From the NCBI GenBank assembly GCA_002435715.1, contig DISD01000033.1:1-64000 (forward strand): DNA of 64,000 bases, written 5' to 3'. This document shows, piece after piece, positions 47,729 through 56,694 of this stretch. The translations under genes were made by a program, and so were the position numbers. The notes under the pieces are model-generated. The model worked only from the letters and a program-made list of their open reading frames with translations, did no database searches and was not told where the DNA came from. The first letter of the stretch is position 1, and each line of letters begins with the position of its first letter. Source of the stretch: Rhodospirillaceae bacterium UBA6219. GTDB lineage: Bacteria > Pseudomonadota > Alphaproteobacteria > Rhodospirillales > Magnetospirillaceae.

Positions 47729-48829
47729 TTACTTCTTCTTCTTCGCGCCGACCGGGTTGTACAGCACGAAATTGTCGAAGTTGGATTCAGCCACACGCCA
47801 CCACAGATGGATGTCCTCGCGGAACTTGTTCCATTCGGTGAAGATCTTCTTGAAGTTGGCGTTTTCGGCAGAGATTTCCTGGTACAGACCGAAAGCGGCT
47901 TCCTGAGCGGCGACCATCACGTCCTTGGGATAGGCGCGCAGCTGGGTGCCCTGGCCGACCAAGCTCTTCAACGCGTTGATGTTCAACACGTCGTACTTGG
48001 TCTGCATGTCCAGATTGCACTCGGCACAGGCGGTTTCGAAGGCCGCCTGATAGGACTTGGGCAGCTTCGAGAACTGTTCCAGGTTGGAATAGATCGAGAT
48101 GGTCGGGCCACCTTCCCAGAAACCGGGATAGTAGTAGTACTTGGCGACCTTGTGGAAGCCCAGCTTCTCGTCATCGTAGGGGCCGACCCATTCGGCGGCG
48201 TCGATGGTGCCCTTTTCCAGCGACGGATAGATGTCGCCGCCGGCAACCTGCTGCGGCACCACACCGATCTTGGCCATGACGCGCCCGGCCAGACCTGCGA
48301 TACGCATCTTTAGGCCTTCCATATCCTTCAGCGTCTTCACTTCCTTACGGAACCAGCCGCCCATCTGCACGCCGGTGTTGCCGGCCGGGAAGTTGATGAC
48401 GTTGTAGTTCTTGTAGAACTCGCGCAGCAGTTCCAGGCCGCCGCCATGATAGAGCCAGGCGTTGTTCTGGCGAGCATTCAGGCCGAAAGGCAAAGCCCCT
48501 TCGAAAGCGAAGGTCGGATCCTTACCCACATAGTAGTAGGACACGGTGGCGCCGCATTCCACGGTGTTGGCCTGGACGGCGTCCATGACCTGCAGACCGG
48601 GGACGATTTCGCCGGCGGCGAAGACGCGGATCTGGAACTTGCCGTCCGTCAGTTCAGCGACGCGCTTGGCAACGAATTCACCGCCGCCATAGATGGTGTC
48701 CAGGCTTTTGGGGAAGCTGGACGCCATGCGCCACTTGACCTCGGGGTTGCTCTGGGCGATCGCCGGGGCGGCGATGGCGGAACCGGCGACGCCGAGACCG
48801 GCAGCCTTCAGAAAGGAACGTCTTTCCAT
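47729..48829 (-). CDS. dctP: TRAP substrate-binding protein DctP/TakP-like, copy 1
   Basis: 366 residues. It starts with a twin-arginine signal (ERRSFLKAAGLG) and Ala-rich cleavage site, so it is probably exported folded by Tat. The mature segments SSFPKSLDTIYGG, GNTGVQMGGWFRKE, KMRIAGLAGRVM and GTIDAAEWVGPYDDEKLGF closely match TakP of Rhodobacter, an alpha-keto-acid (pyruvate, 2-oxobutyrate) binding protein that uses Na+. AGGAGGA precedes the ATG. A closely related second copy lies upstream, each copy with its own terminator and palindromic operator. Confidence 0.93.
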   Translation of the reverse strand: MERRSFLKAAGLGVAGSAIAAPAIAQSNPEVKWRMASSFPKSLDTIYGGGEFVAKRVAELTDGKFQIRVFAAGEIVPGLQVMDAVQANTVECGATVSYYYVGKDPTFAFEGALPFGLNARQNNAWLYHGGGLELLREFYKNYNVINFPAGNTGVQMGGWFRKEVKTLKDMEGLKMRIAGLAGRVMAKIGVVPQQVAGGDIYPSLEKGTIDAAEWVGPYDDEKLGFHKVAKYYYYPGFWEGGPTISIYSNLEQFSKLPKSYQAAFETACAECNLDMQTKYDVLNINALKSLVGQGTQLRAYPKDVMVAAQEAAFGLYQEISAENANFKKIFTEWNKFREDIHLWWRVAESNFDNFVLYNPVGAKKKK

Positions 48830-48908
48830 GCTTTCCTCCTGGTTGTGCAAAGCCTTTGAACAGGTGGCCCTGCTTTCGTGATTTGGTGCCCGATCCTGGC
48901 ACGAAACA

Positions 48909-48923
48909 ACTGGTCTGACCAGT
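48909..48923. promoter_or_regulatory. dctP: FCD-GntR-type operator before dctP copy 1
   Basis: ACTGGTC-T-GACCAGT is a perfect 7-base palindrome with the TGGTCnGACCA core typical of FadR/FCD-branch GntR regulators. It lies 80 bases upstream of the first dctP start. The same core is found before the second copy. Confidence 0.7.
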
Positions 48924-48946
48924 ACCCAGATGAATTTATTCGCAAC

Positions 48947-48976
48947 AAAAAAGCCCCGCTAAATTAGCGGGGCTTT
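48947..48976 (-). terminator. dctP: Intrinsic terminator of the second dctP
   Basis: On the minus strand AAGCCCCGCTAA/TTAGCGGGGCTT forms a 10-12-base-pair stem followed by TTTTTTG. It lies 18 bases past the stop of copy 2 and isolates the two dctP genes. Confidence 0.92.
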
Positions 48977-48993
48977 ATGTCAGCTAGGGCTTT

Positions 48994-50091
48994 CTATTTC
49001 TTCTTACTCTTTACCGGGTTGGACAGCACGAATCCGTCGAAGTTCAGTTCCGCCACCCGCCACCACAGCTGGATGTCGTCACGGAACTTTTTCCAAGGAG
49101 CGAGCATCTTGGCGAATTCGGGGCTTTCCTGGGCCAGTTCGTCATAAAGTTCGAAGGCGGCTTCCTGGGCGGCGACCAGAACGTCCTTGGGGAACGGCTT
49201 CAGGATGGCCCCTTCCGCCACAACCTTTTTCAAGGCCTGGGCGTTCAGCATGTCGTACTTGGCCAGCATGTCCAGGTTGCACTCGGCGCAGGCCGCTTCG
49301 AACGCCGCCTGATAGGATTTCGGCAGCTTGTTCCAGTGCTCCAGGTTGCAGTAATTCGAGACGAAAGGACCACCTTCCCAGAAACCCGGGTAATAGTAAT
49401 ACTTGGCGACCTTGACGAAGCCCAGCTTCTCGTCGTCATAGGGGCCGACCCATTCGGCGGCGTCGATGGTGCCCTTTTCCAAGGACGGATAGATGTCGCC
49501 GCCGGCCACCTGTTGCGGCACCACGCCCAATTTGGCCATGACGCGGCCGGCGATGCCGGCGATGCGCATCTTCAGGCCCGCCATATCCTTCATGGACTTG
49601 ATTTCCTTGCGGAACCAGCCGCCCATCTGCACCCCGGTATTGCCGGCCGGGAAGTTGATGACGTTGTATTTCTTATAGAATTCGCGCAGCAATTCCATGC
49701 CGCCGCCATGATAGACCCAGGCCGCGTTCTGGCGCGCATTCAGGCCAAAAGGCAGCGCCGCTTCGAAAGCGAAAGCCGGATCCTTGCCCACATAATAATA
49801 GGAAACGGTGGAACCGCATTCCACCGTACCGGCCTGGACGGCGTCCATGACCTGCAGACCGGGCACCAATTCGCCACCGGCGAAGACACGGATCTGAAAC
49901 TTGCCGTCGGTCAGTTCGGCGACGCGCTTGGCGACGAATTCACAACCGCCATGCAAGGTGTCCAGGCTTTTCGGAAAGCTGGACGCCATGCGCCATTTCA
50001 CTTCCGGGCTGGACTGGGCGAGTGCCGGGGCGGCGACAACGGAACCTGCGGCTCCCAGACCGGCGGCTTTCAGAAACGAACGTCTTTCCAT
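48994..50091 (-). CDS. dctP: TRAP substrate-binding protein DctP/TakP-like, copy 2
   Basis: 365 residues, clearly a paralogue of copy 1: most positions are identical, including the Tat signal ERRSFLKAAGLG, GNTGVQMGGWFRKE and the AAEWVGPYDDEKLGF binding region. Differences cluster in the later third, e.g. NYCNLEHWNK against IYSNLEQFSK. Both ends are independently regulated, with the palindrome at 50138-50148 upstream and a terminator downstream, so this looks like a retained tandem duplication with possible divergence in ligand. Confidence 0.93.
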   Translation of the reverse strand: MERRSFLKAAGLGAAGSVVAAPALAQSSPEVKWRMASSFPKSLDTLHGGCEFVAKRVAELTDGKFQIRVFAGGELVPGLQVMDAVQAGTVECGSTVSYYYVGKDPAFAFEAALPFGLNARQNAAWVYHGGGMELLREFYKKYNVINFPAGNTGVQMGGWFRKEIKSMKDMAGLKMRIAGIAGRVMAKLGVVPQQVAGGDIYPSLEKGTIDAAEWVGPYDDEKLGFVKVAKYYYYPGFWEGGPFVSNYCNLEHWNKLPKSYQAAFEAACAECNLDMLAKYDMLNAQALKKVVAEGAILKPFPKDVLVAAQEAAFELYDELAQESPEFAKMLAPWKKFRDDIQLWWRVAELNFDGFVLSNPVKSKKK

Positions 50092-50137
50092 GGCGGACTC
50101 CTGCGAATAACCGGCCGGGAGACTGCCATGGAAAGAC

Positions 50138-50148
50138 TGGTCAGACCA
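50138..50148. promoter_or_regulatory. dctP: FCD-GntR-type operator before dctP copy 2
   Basis: TGGTC-A-GACCA, a perfect 5-base palindrome identical in core to the one before copy 1, 47 bases upstream of the dctP copy-2 start. The AC preceding it (ACTGGTC) matches copy 1 on the left side only. Confidence 0.65.
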
Positions 50149-50244
50149 CCCCGCCTACCCGATGGCAGCGGGGCGGAAAATGCATAAGTCGCAAGGTGAT
50201 CTAAACCCGCGCGGCGTTTGAACGCCCCCGGCACGGGCCATGTT

Positions 50245-52467
50245 TTACGTAAACTTGTTGGCGCGCGGGAAACCGGTGGGCGGCAGACGCCCGACCGAGG
50301 CGCGCTTGCCCAGCCAGGGCGTCAGATCGGTTTCGGTACGGGTGCGTTCCCCCGACTTCCACGACAGACCGTCGGCCAGATTGAACACCTTGATGTCGGC
50401 GACGCCGCCATCACGGTATTTCTGCAGCATGACACCGCGACCACGGGCCATGACCGGAATTTCCTCGGCCATGAACACCAAAAGCTTGCGGTTGTCACCC
50501 AAGATGGCCACCGCGTCGCCTTCGGCGGGCAGGCAGATGGCGGCGGTTTCGCCGTCGCCCAGGTTCAGAACGCTTTTGCCGGCCTTGGTCTGGGCCAGCA
50601 CTTCCGCTTCCTCGACGATGAAGCCTTTGCCACCCGACGACGACAGCAACAGCTTGCGACCCGGCTTGTGGGCGAAGATGGTCAGCACCTCGGCCTCGTT
50701 GGCCATGTCGATCATCAGACGCAACGGCTCGCCGAAGCCACGGCCCGACGGCAGCTTATCGCCGCCGATGGTGTAGAAACGGCCATCGGTGGTGAAAACC
50801 AGCAGCTTGTCGGTGGTTTCCGCCTTCAAGGCCAGGCGCAATTGGTCGCCTTCCTTGAACTTAACGGAATCGAACTGGTCGGTATGGCCCTTCATGGCAC
50901 GAATCCAGCCCTTTTCCGACAGGATCAGGGTGATGGGTTCACGTTCGACGAAGGCTTCGATGGGCACGATCACCGCCGACGGCGCGTCGGCCAATTCGGT
51001 GCGGCGGTCGCCCAAGGGGGTGCCGGGACCAAAAGCCTTGCGAATTTCGGCGATTTGGCCCGCGATAGTGGTCCAACGGCGGGGCTCGTCAGCCAGCAGG
51101 GCTTCCAGATCGCCCTTTTCGGCGGTCAGGGAATCGTGTTCCTTGCGGATCTCGAACTCTTCCAGCTTGCGCAACGAGCGCAGGCGCATGTTCAAGATGG
51201 CTTCGGTCTGCGCTTCCGTCAGGTTGAAGGTGCGCATCATCACCTGCTTGGGCTCGTCTTCCTCGCGGATGATGCGGATGACCTCGTCCAGGTTCAGATA
51301 GGCGACCAGATAGCCTTCCAGCACTTCCAGACGCTTGGCGATCTTTTCCAGGCGGAAACGCGAGCGCCGTTCCAGAACCTCCATGCGGTGGTCCAAGAAT
51401 GCGCGCAACACCTGCTTCAAATCCATGACGCGGGGCACCGAATCGCGGTCCAGCACGTTCATGTTCAAGGAAATGCGCACTTCCAGATCGGTCTGACGGA
51501 ACAATTGTTCCATCAGCATCTCGGCTTCCACCGTGCGGTTGCGTGGTTCCAGCACCACCCGCACGTCTTCCGCCGATTCGTCGCGGATGTCGGCCAGAAG
51601 CGGCAGCTTCTTGTCGTTCAGCAGCTCGGCGATTTTTTCGATCACCTTGGATTTCTGCACCTGATAGGGAATCTGGGTGACCACGATCTGGTAAAGGCCG
51701 TGGCTCAGCTTTTCCACTTCCCACTTGGCGCGCAGACGAAAGGCGCCGCGACCGGTGCGATAGGCCTCCAAGATGGCCGGACGGCTTTCCACCAGCATGC
51801 CGCCGGTGGGGAAATCCGGGCCGGGAATATGCTCGACCAAGGCATCCACGTCGCAATCGGGATGCTTGATCAGATGGGACAGCGCGTTGCAGATCTCGCC
51901 CACATTGTGGGGCGGGATGTTGGTGGCCATGCCCACCGCGATACCGGCGGCGCCATTGGCCAACAGATTGGGAAAGGCCGCCGGCATGACCAGGGGTTCT
52001 TCTTCCGACCCGTCATAAGTGGGGCGGAAATCCACCGTGTCGTCGTCCAAATTTTCCATCAAGGCGGCGGCGACGGCGGTCAGCTTGGCTTCGGTGTATC
52101 GCATGGCGGCGGCGTTGTCGCCGTCGATATTGCCGAAATTGCCCTGGCCTTCCACCAGCGGATAGCGCACGGCGAAATCCTGGGCCAGACGCACCATGGC
52201 GTCATAGACCGACATGTCGCCATGGGGGTGGTACTTACCGATGACGTCGCCGACCACGCGGGCGCATTTCTTGAAACCGCCTTCCGGGTCCAGCTTCAAC
52301 TGCCGCATGGCGAACAGCAGACGGCGGTGCACCGGCTTCAAGCCGTCGCGCACGTCGGGCAACGAGCGGGACACGATGGTGGACATGGCATAGGCGAGAT
52401 AGCGCTCGCCCAACGCCTCGGACAGCGAGGTGTCGCGCACGTCACCGTTATAGGCGGGTTCAGTCAT
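50245..52467 (-). CDS. parC: DNA topoisomerase IV subunit A
   Basis: 740 residues. The catalytic tyrosine is Tyr124 in [10 protein letters not shown]; the winged-helix region contains [15 protein letters not shown], and the C-terminal half shows the beta-pinwheel repeats. It decatenates daughter chromosomes. The residues aligned with the quinolone-sensitive Ser80/Glu84 of E. coli ParC are Met85 and Asp89, so that drug contact is not conserved; alphaproteobacterial ParC often lacks the serine. It is last in the rpoZ-parC run. Confidence 0.96.
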   Translation of the reverse strand: MTEPAYNGDVRDTSLSEALGERYLAYAMSTIVSRSLPDVRDGLKPVHRRLLFAMRQLKLDPEGGFKKCARVVGDVIGKYHPHGDMSVYDAMVRLAQDFAVRYPLVEGQGNFGNIDGDNAAAMRYTEAKLTAVAAALMENLDDDTVDFRPTYDGSEEEPLVMPAAFPNLLANGAAGIAVGMATNIPPHNVGEICNALSHLIKHPDCDVDALVEHIPGPDFPTGGMLVESRPAILEAYRTGRGAFRLRAKWEVEKLSHGLYQIVVTQIPYQVQKSKVIEKIAELLNDKKLPLLADIRDESAEDVRVVLEPRNRTVEAEMLMEQLFRQTDLEVRISLNMNVLDRDSVPRVMDLKQVLRAFLDHRMEVLERRSRFRLEKIAKRLEVLEGYLVAYLNLDEVIRIIREEDEPKQVMMRTFNLTEAQTEAILNMRLRSLRKLEEFEIRKEHDSLTAEKGDLEALLADEPRRWTTIAGQIAEIRKAFGPGTPLGDRRTELADAPSAVIVPIEAFVEREPITLILSEKGWIRAMKGHTDQFDSVKFKEGDQLRLALKAETTDKLLVFTTDGRFYTIGGDKLPSGRGFGEPLRLMIDMANEAEVLTIFAHKPGRKLLLSSSGGKGFIVEEAEVLAQTKAGKSVLNLGDGETAAICLPAEGDAVAILGDNRKLLVFMAEEIPVMARGRGVMLQKYRDGGVADIKVFNLADGLSWKSGERTRTETDLTPWLGKRASVGRLPPTGFPRANKFT

Positions 52468-52475
52468 GACAATTC

Positions 52476-53219
52476 CTAAAACTTGGACCCTGGGAGTTTA
52501 GACGATGACCGGAAACGGTCAACCAGCCGCGTGCGCGCCGCCGGCATGGCTTTGTGGTGGTGGCCCAGAACATGGCGTTCCAGGAAATAGCCGGTCAGGT
52601 CCAAGCCGTCGGCGATGTCGCCCCCCTGCCCCTCTTGCCCGTCCAGCAGGAATCCGGGCAGCTTCAACAGCTTATGGGCATAGGGCTGGCCCGCCTGGGC
52701 CGAAACGGCGCGGGCCGATCTGGGGCTGACATAGACCAAATCTTCGGTGGAACCGGTAGCGGCGCAGCATGACAAATCCAAGCCAAACCCCAGGTCGCGC
52801 AACAGCGCCAGTTCCCAATGCACATAGACACTGGGCCAGGACGGCACCGCCATGGCTTGCAGCAACGCTTGCAACGCTTCGAAGACCGGGATGTGGGGCT
52901 GACGTTCGGGCAGAACCGCGTCACACAACGCACAGGCCGCCCCCAGGGCGGCCAAACGGGTGGCGTCGTCCAGATGTAAGGCGGAATGGGCCAAGGCTAA
53001 TTCCAGACGATAGGTGCCCAGTTGGTCGTCCAAACGGCCGCGCCACACTGCCTGAACCGCGTTGCCCGGCTGCAGAACCGGCCGCATGCTCTTGCCGGCA
53101 CCACCGGGAACCATGCCGGGATGACGTCCATGGGAACGGGTCAGCAGCGACGCCACCACTCCGCTTTCCCCCAATTTACGGGCGGACAGCACGATGGCGT
53201 CGTCGGTCCATTCGCTCAC
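52476..53219 (-). CDS. recO: DNA repair protein RecO
   Basis: 247 residues. N-terminal OB fold ([29 protein letters not shown]) and the helical C-terminal domain with the [19 protein letters not shown] core; the zinc-type cysteines (CALCD and CCA) are present. It loads RecA onto SSB-coated DNA in the RecFOR pathway. Its start overlaps the small membrane protein's stop by four bases. Confidence 0.93.
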   Translation of the reverse strand: MSEWTDDAIVLSARKLGESGVVASLLTRSHGRHPGMVPGGAGKSMRPVLQPGNAVQAVWRGRLDDQLGTYRLELALAHSALHLDDATRLAALGAACALCDAVLPERQPHIPVFEALQALLQAMAVPSWPSVYVHWELALLRDLGFGLDLSCCAATGSTEDLVYVSPRSARAVSAQAGQPYAHKLLKLPGFLLDGQEGQGGDIADGLDLTGYFLERHVLGHHHKAMPAARTRLVDRFRSSSKLPGSKF

Positions 53220-53425
53220 AGGAAGCTCACCATGGCGAGCCCAGCCCCCACGGCGGCCAGCACCATACCCACCACGGCGACCGGCACCGCCCAGCGTTCC
53301 AAGGGCGGCGCGTCTTCCAGGGCTTCGGCGTTCCAGGCGCCCTTGCGGATGCGGTGCTGCAGCACCGCCACCAACAGCAGGGTGCCAACCCAGATCAACA
53401 ACACGCCGATGCCACGAATGCTCAT
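53216..53425 (-). CDS. Small membrane protein between era and recO
   Basis: 69 residues. Two hydrophobic helices: about 5-22 (GVLLIWVGTLLLVAVL) and about 46-67 (AVPVAVVGMVLAAVGAGLAMV), joined by a polar loop with basic and acidic residues. The ribosome site is weak. The ATGA overlap with recO and the 19-base gap to era place it inside the operon, so co-expression is likely. Not recognised. Confidence 0.68.
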   Translation of the reverse strand: MSIRGIGVLLIWVGTLLLVAVLQHRIRKGAWNAEALEDAPPLERWAVPVAVVGMVLAAVGAGLAMVSFL

Positions 53426-53444
53426 GGGATCAAGGTGACCCGGC

Positions 53445-54356
53445 CTAGACGTCGAAGTCCAGTCCCATTTCGTTGTAATGACCGCGCTTTTCCTGCCAGT
53501 CCTCACGCACCTTGACGTGCAGGAACAGATGGACCCGGCGTTCCAGCAGCGCTTCCAGTTCCTCGCGCGCCGCGGCACCGATGGCCTTGATCTGATGACC
53601 GGCCTTGCCGACCACGATGGCCTTTTGGCCGTCGCGCTGAACATAGATCACCTGGTCGATGCGGGCCGAGCCGTCTTCGCGTTCTTCCCACTTCTCGGTT
53701 TCCACGGTCAGCGCATAAGGCAGTTCCTCGTGCAACTGGATGAAGGCCTTTTCGCGGGTGATCTCGGCGGCCAACATACGCTGCGGCAGGTCCGAGACGT
53801 CGTCTTCCGGGAACATCCAGGGGCCCAGTGGCATGCGCTCCACCAGCACCTTGTTCAGTTCTTCCAGACCACTCCCCTTCAGCGCCGAAATCATGAAGAC
53901 GTCGCTGAAAATGCCCTCTTCGTGCAGTTCGGCGGTCAGCTTCAGCAGCTTTTCCTTTTTCACCGCGTCCACCTTGTTCAGCACCAAGATGGCCTGACGC
54001 TGGGCTTTCTTCAGCTTGTCGATGATGGCGCGGGTATCGTCGTCGATACCGCGATTGGAATCGATCACCAGACAGATGATTTCGGCGTCGTCGGCACCGT
54101 TCCAGGCGGCGGCGACCATGGCGCGGTCCAGACGGCGCTTGGGCTGGAAGATACCAGGGGTGTCCACCAAGATGACCTGGGCGACGCCCGCCATCAGGAT
54201 GCCCAACACCCGAAACCGGGTGGTTTGGACCTTGGGCGAGACGATGGACACCTTGGTGCCGACCAAGGCGTTGGTCAGGGTCGACTTGCCGGCGTTGGGG
54301 GCACCGACGATGGCCACGTAGCCGCAGCGCTTCTCGTTTTCGGGCACCTCGGTCAT
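53445..54356 (-). CDS. era: Ribosome-assembly GTPase Era
   Basis: 303 residues. G1 GAPNAGKST (about 18-26), G3 DTPGIF, G4 NKVD and a C-terminal KH domain with GKAGHQIKAIGAAAR, which binds the 3' end of 16S rRNA. Its start overlaps the rnc stop by four bases. The rnc-era pairing is the classical one for rRNA maturation. Confidence 0.96.
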   Translation of the reverse strand: MTEVPENEKRCGYVAIVGAPNAGKSTLTNALVGTKVSIVSPKVQTTRFRVLGILMAGVAQVILVDTPGIFQPKRRLDRAMVAAAWNGADDAEIICLVIDSNRGIDDDTRAIIDKLKKAQRQAILVLNKVDAVKKEKLLKLTAELHEEGIFSDVFMISALKGSGLEELNKVLVERMPLGPWMFPEDDVSDLPQRMLAAEITREKAFIQLHEELPYALTVETEKWEEREDGSARIDQVIYVQRDGQKAIVVGKAGHQIKAIGAAAREELEALLERRVHLFLHVKVREDWQEKRGHYNEMGLDFDV

Positions 54357-55042
54357 TGCGTCACCTTCTCTAACATGGCTTTCGCGGCGGCCTGTTCGGC
54401 CACCCGCTTGGAATTTCCTGTGCCGGTCGCCGTTTCGACCCCGTCAACGGCGACGGCGACAACGAAAACCGGATCGTGCGGCGGTCCATCCTGACCAACC
54501 ACACTGTAATTAGGCAAGGGTTTGCCCAGGCCCTGGGCCCATTCCTGCAACGCCGTCTTGGCATCCTTGGGCGGTTTGCGCACCGCATCCATCAATGGCG
54601 TCCACAGACGGCGAACAAACAGCGCCGAGGGCGCGAAACCGGCATCGGCATACAAAGCGCCGATCACCGCTTCGCAAGCATCGGCCAGGATTCCGGGATT
54701 GTTGCGCCCCCCCGATTCGGTTTCACCCTTGGCCAGGGTCAGACAGGCCGGCAGGCCGATCTGGTGGGCCACGTCGGCCAGGGTTTCACGCCGGACCAGG
54801 GCGGCATGACGCTTGGCCAAATCGCCTTCTGGCTCGTTGGGGAACCGGTGGAACAGCATTTCCGCCACCACCAGCCCCAGCACCCGGTCACCCAGGAATT
54901 CCAGACGCTCATAGGGCATGCCGCCCTTGTCCTTGCGGCCCTTGGACGCCGACGGATGGGTCAGGGCTTGGCTCAACAATTCCGGCCGAGAGAAATCATG
55001 GCCCAGTTGGCGGCTGAGGTGGTGGATCGGGCCTTCCGACAT
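54353..55042 (-). CDS. rnc: Ribonuclease III
   Basis: 229 residues. The RNase III signature ERLEFLGDRVLGLVVAEML (about 45-63) with catalytic acidic residues, a second motif DACEAVIGALYAD, and a C-terminal double-stranded-RNA-binding domain (LQEWAQGLGK ... KRVAEQAAAKAMLE). It processes rRNA precursors and structured mRNAs. It follows lepB after three bases and is coupled to era. Confidence 0.96.
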   Translation of the reverse strand: MSEGPIHHLSRQLGHDFSRPELLSQALTHPSASKGRKDKGGMPYERLEFLGDRVLGLVVAEMLFHRFPNEPEGDLAKRHAALVRRETLADVAHQIGLPACLTLAKGETESGGRNNPGILADACEAVIGALYADAGFAPSALFVRRLWTPLMDAVRKPPKDAKTALQEWAQGLGKPLPNYSVVGQDGPPHDPVFVVAVAVDGVETATGTGNSKRVAEQAAAKAMLEKVTQ

Positions 55043-55045
55043 GGC

Positions 55046-55843
55046 TTAGTCGATACCGTTCAGCAAACGCTTGAAACGAATGGCCCACGGCCATTTCCAC
55101 ACTTCCCACAACGCCGCCGAGCCGTCGCCCGAGAAGAAGATGATTTCGGCGCGGCCGACCAGACGGTCGGCGGGAACATAGCCCACCTCGTCCAGGAAGC
55201 GGGAATCAGCGGAATTGTCGCGGTTGTCGCCCATCATGAAATAATGGCCGGCGGGAACATGATATTCCGGGGTGTTGTCGGCCAGACCGTTGTCGCCCTG
55301 GAACTCGATGATGTGATGGGTACGGCCCTCGGGCAGGGTTTCGATGTATTGTGGCGCCCGCATGATGTTGCCTTCGCGGGTGACTTCGACGAAATCCTCG
55401 ACCCGGTCGCGTTTCACCGCCTGACCGTTGATATGCAGGATGCCGCCGGTCACCTGGATGGTGTCGCCGGGCAGACCGATGACGCGCTTGATGTAGTCGA
55501 CCATTTCCTTGACCGGCCGGCCCTGGGAATCCAGCACCGGGCGGCCCAGGGAATCGCGCTTGGACACCCAGACCTTGAACACCACCACATCGCCACGCAC
55601 GGGCATGCTTTCGAAGATACGGCCGCCTTCGGGGCCCATGCTGAAGGGCATGGAATGGCGCGAATAGCCATAGGCGTATTTGGACACGAACAGATAGTCG
55701 CCGATCAGCAATGTCGGGATCATCGACCCCGAGGGAATATTGAACGGCTCGAAAGCAATCGTGCGCACGAAGCCGGCGATCAGCATGGCGATCAGAACCG
55801 TCTTGATGGTTTCCCAGGTTCCCCCGGTTTTTGCTTTCGACAT
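55046..55843 (-). CDS. lepB: Signal peptidase I
   Basis: 265 residues. One N-terminal membrane helix, then catalytic Ser40 in IPSGSMIPTLLIGDYL, and the general-base Lys in DYIKRVIGLPGD (about residue 119). The GDNRDNSADSRF box and a short C-terminal end match type I leader peptidases. It cleaves Sec and Tat signal peptides at the periplasmic face. The hairpin at 55897-55935 separates it from pdxJ, so it may have its own promoter. Confidence 0.96.
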   Translation of the reverse strand: MSKAKTGGTWETIKTVLIAMLIAGFVRTIAFEPFNIPSGSMIPTLLIGDYLFVSKYAYGYSRHSMPFSMGPEGGRIFESMPVRGDVVVFKVWVSKRDSLGRPVLDSQGRPVKEMVDYIKRVIGLPGDTIQVTGGILHINGQAVKRDRVEDFVEVTREGNIMRAPQYIETLPEGRTHHIIEFQGDNGLADNTPEYHVPAGHYFMMGDNRDNSADSRFLDEVGYVPADRLVGRAEIIFFSGDGSAALWEVWKWPWAIRFKRLLNGID

Positions 55844-55896
55844 GAAAAAGACCGCCTAGTCTGTTGTGTTAAAATGATTTTGCAAAAACGCACATG

Positions 55897-55935
55897 GTCG
55901 TCGGATGGCGCGAGGAAACCAGTCTCGCCGACGAC
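55897..55935 (-). terminator. pdxJ: Bulged hairpin between pdxJ and lepB
   Basis: GTCGTCGG/CCGACGAC enclosing CGAG/CTCG (12 base pairs with a 6-base bulge). On the minus strand a GTTTTT stretch lies a few bases beyond. It starts two bases after the pdxJ stop, so it may terminate or attenuate the upstream genes. Confidence 0.5.
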
Positions 55936-55937
55936 TG

Positions 55938-56672
55938 TCAAGGCCGATGCCGGGCCTCGTCCATCAGCTGGCGCATATGACGGATCGAGGCTTCGAACCC
56001 GACGAAGATGGCCTCGCCCACCAGGAAATGTCCGATGTTGAGTTCGGCGATGGTGGGAATGGCGGCGATGGGCTTGACCGTGTCATAGGACAGGCCGTGC
56101 CCGGCATGGCATTCCAGACCGATGGCGGCGGCATGGTTGGCGGCTTCGACGATGCGGGCCAGTTCACGGTCACGCTCGGCCTCGCTATGGTCGCAATAGG
56201 CCCCGGTATGCAGTTCGACCACCGGGGCGCCGATTTCCAGGGATGCGTCCAGCTGGCGCGGATCGGCCTCGATGAACATGGAAACGCGGATGCCGGCCTC
56301 CACCAGCTTTTGAACCAGCGGACGCAGGCGTTCCTTGCCGCCGGCCACGTCCAGGCCGCCTTCGGTGGTGCGTTCCTCGCGCCGTTCGGGAACGATACAG
56401 GCGGCGTGCGGACGATGGCGCAGGGCGATGGCCACCATTTCCTCGGTGGCCGCCATTTCAAAGTTCAGCGGCAGGGCGATTTCATTGGCCAGACGGGCGA
56501 TGTCGTTGTCGGCGATATGACGACGATCTTCGCGCAAATGGGCGGTGATGCCGTCGGCGCCGGCAGCGGCGGCCATGTGGGCGGCACGCACCGGATCGGG
56601 GTGCAGCCCCCCCCGGGCGTTGCGGATGGTGGCGACGTGGTCGATGTTCACGCCAAGGCGCAAGACGGACAT
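55938..56672 (-). CDS. pdxJ: Pyridoxine 5'-phosphate synthase
   Basis: 244 residues. The opening [18 protein letters not shown] and the active-site segments [22 protein letters not shown] and [15 protein letters not shown] are the PdxJ hallmarks. It makes pyridoxine 5'-phosphate from 1-deoxyxylulose 5-phosphate and aminoacetone phosphate. In most alphaproteobacteria acpS follows directly; here it does not, only a 94-base gap with a hairpin. Confidence 0.96.
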   Translation of the reverse strand: MSVLRLGVNIDHVATIRNARGGLHPDPVRAAHMAAAAGADGITAHLREDRRHIADNDIARLANEIALPLNFEMAATEEMVAIALRHRPHAACIVPERREERTTEGGLDVAGGKERLRPLVQKLVEAGIRVSMFIEADPRQLDASLEIGAPVVELHTGAYCDHSEAERDRELARIVEAANHAAAIGLECHAGHGLSYDTVKPIAAIPTIAELNIGHFLVGEAIFVGFEASIRHMRQLMDEARHRP

Positions 56673-56694
56673 TTCAGGCTTTCCCAGGAAAAGG

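Noticed and set aside
48895..48913. TGGCACG resembling a sigma54 -24 element near dctP
   Set aside because: It is on the plus strand, opposite to dctP transcription, and the -12 TTGC element is missing.
50218..52479. 753-codon plus-strand frame opposite parC
   Set aside because: Antisense of topoisomerase IV; His/Gly-rich without motifs.
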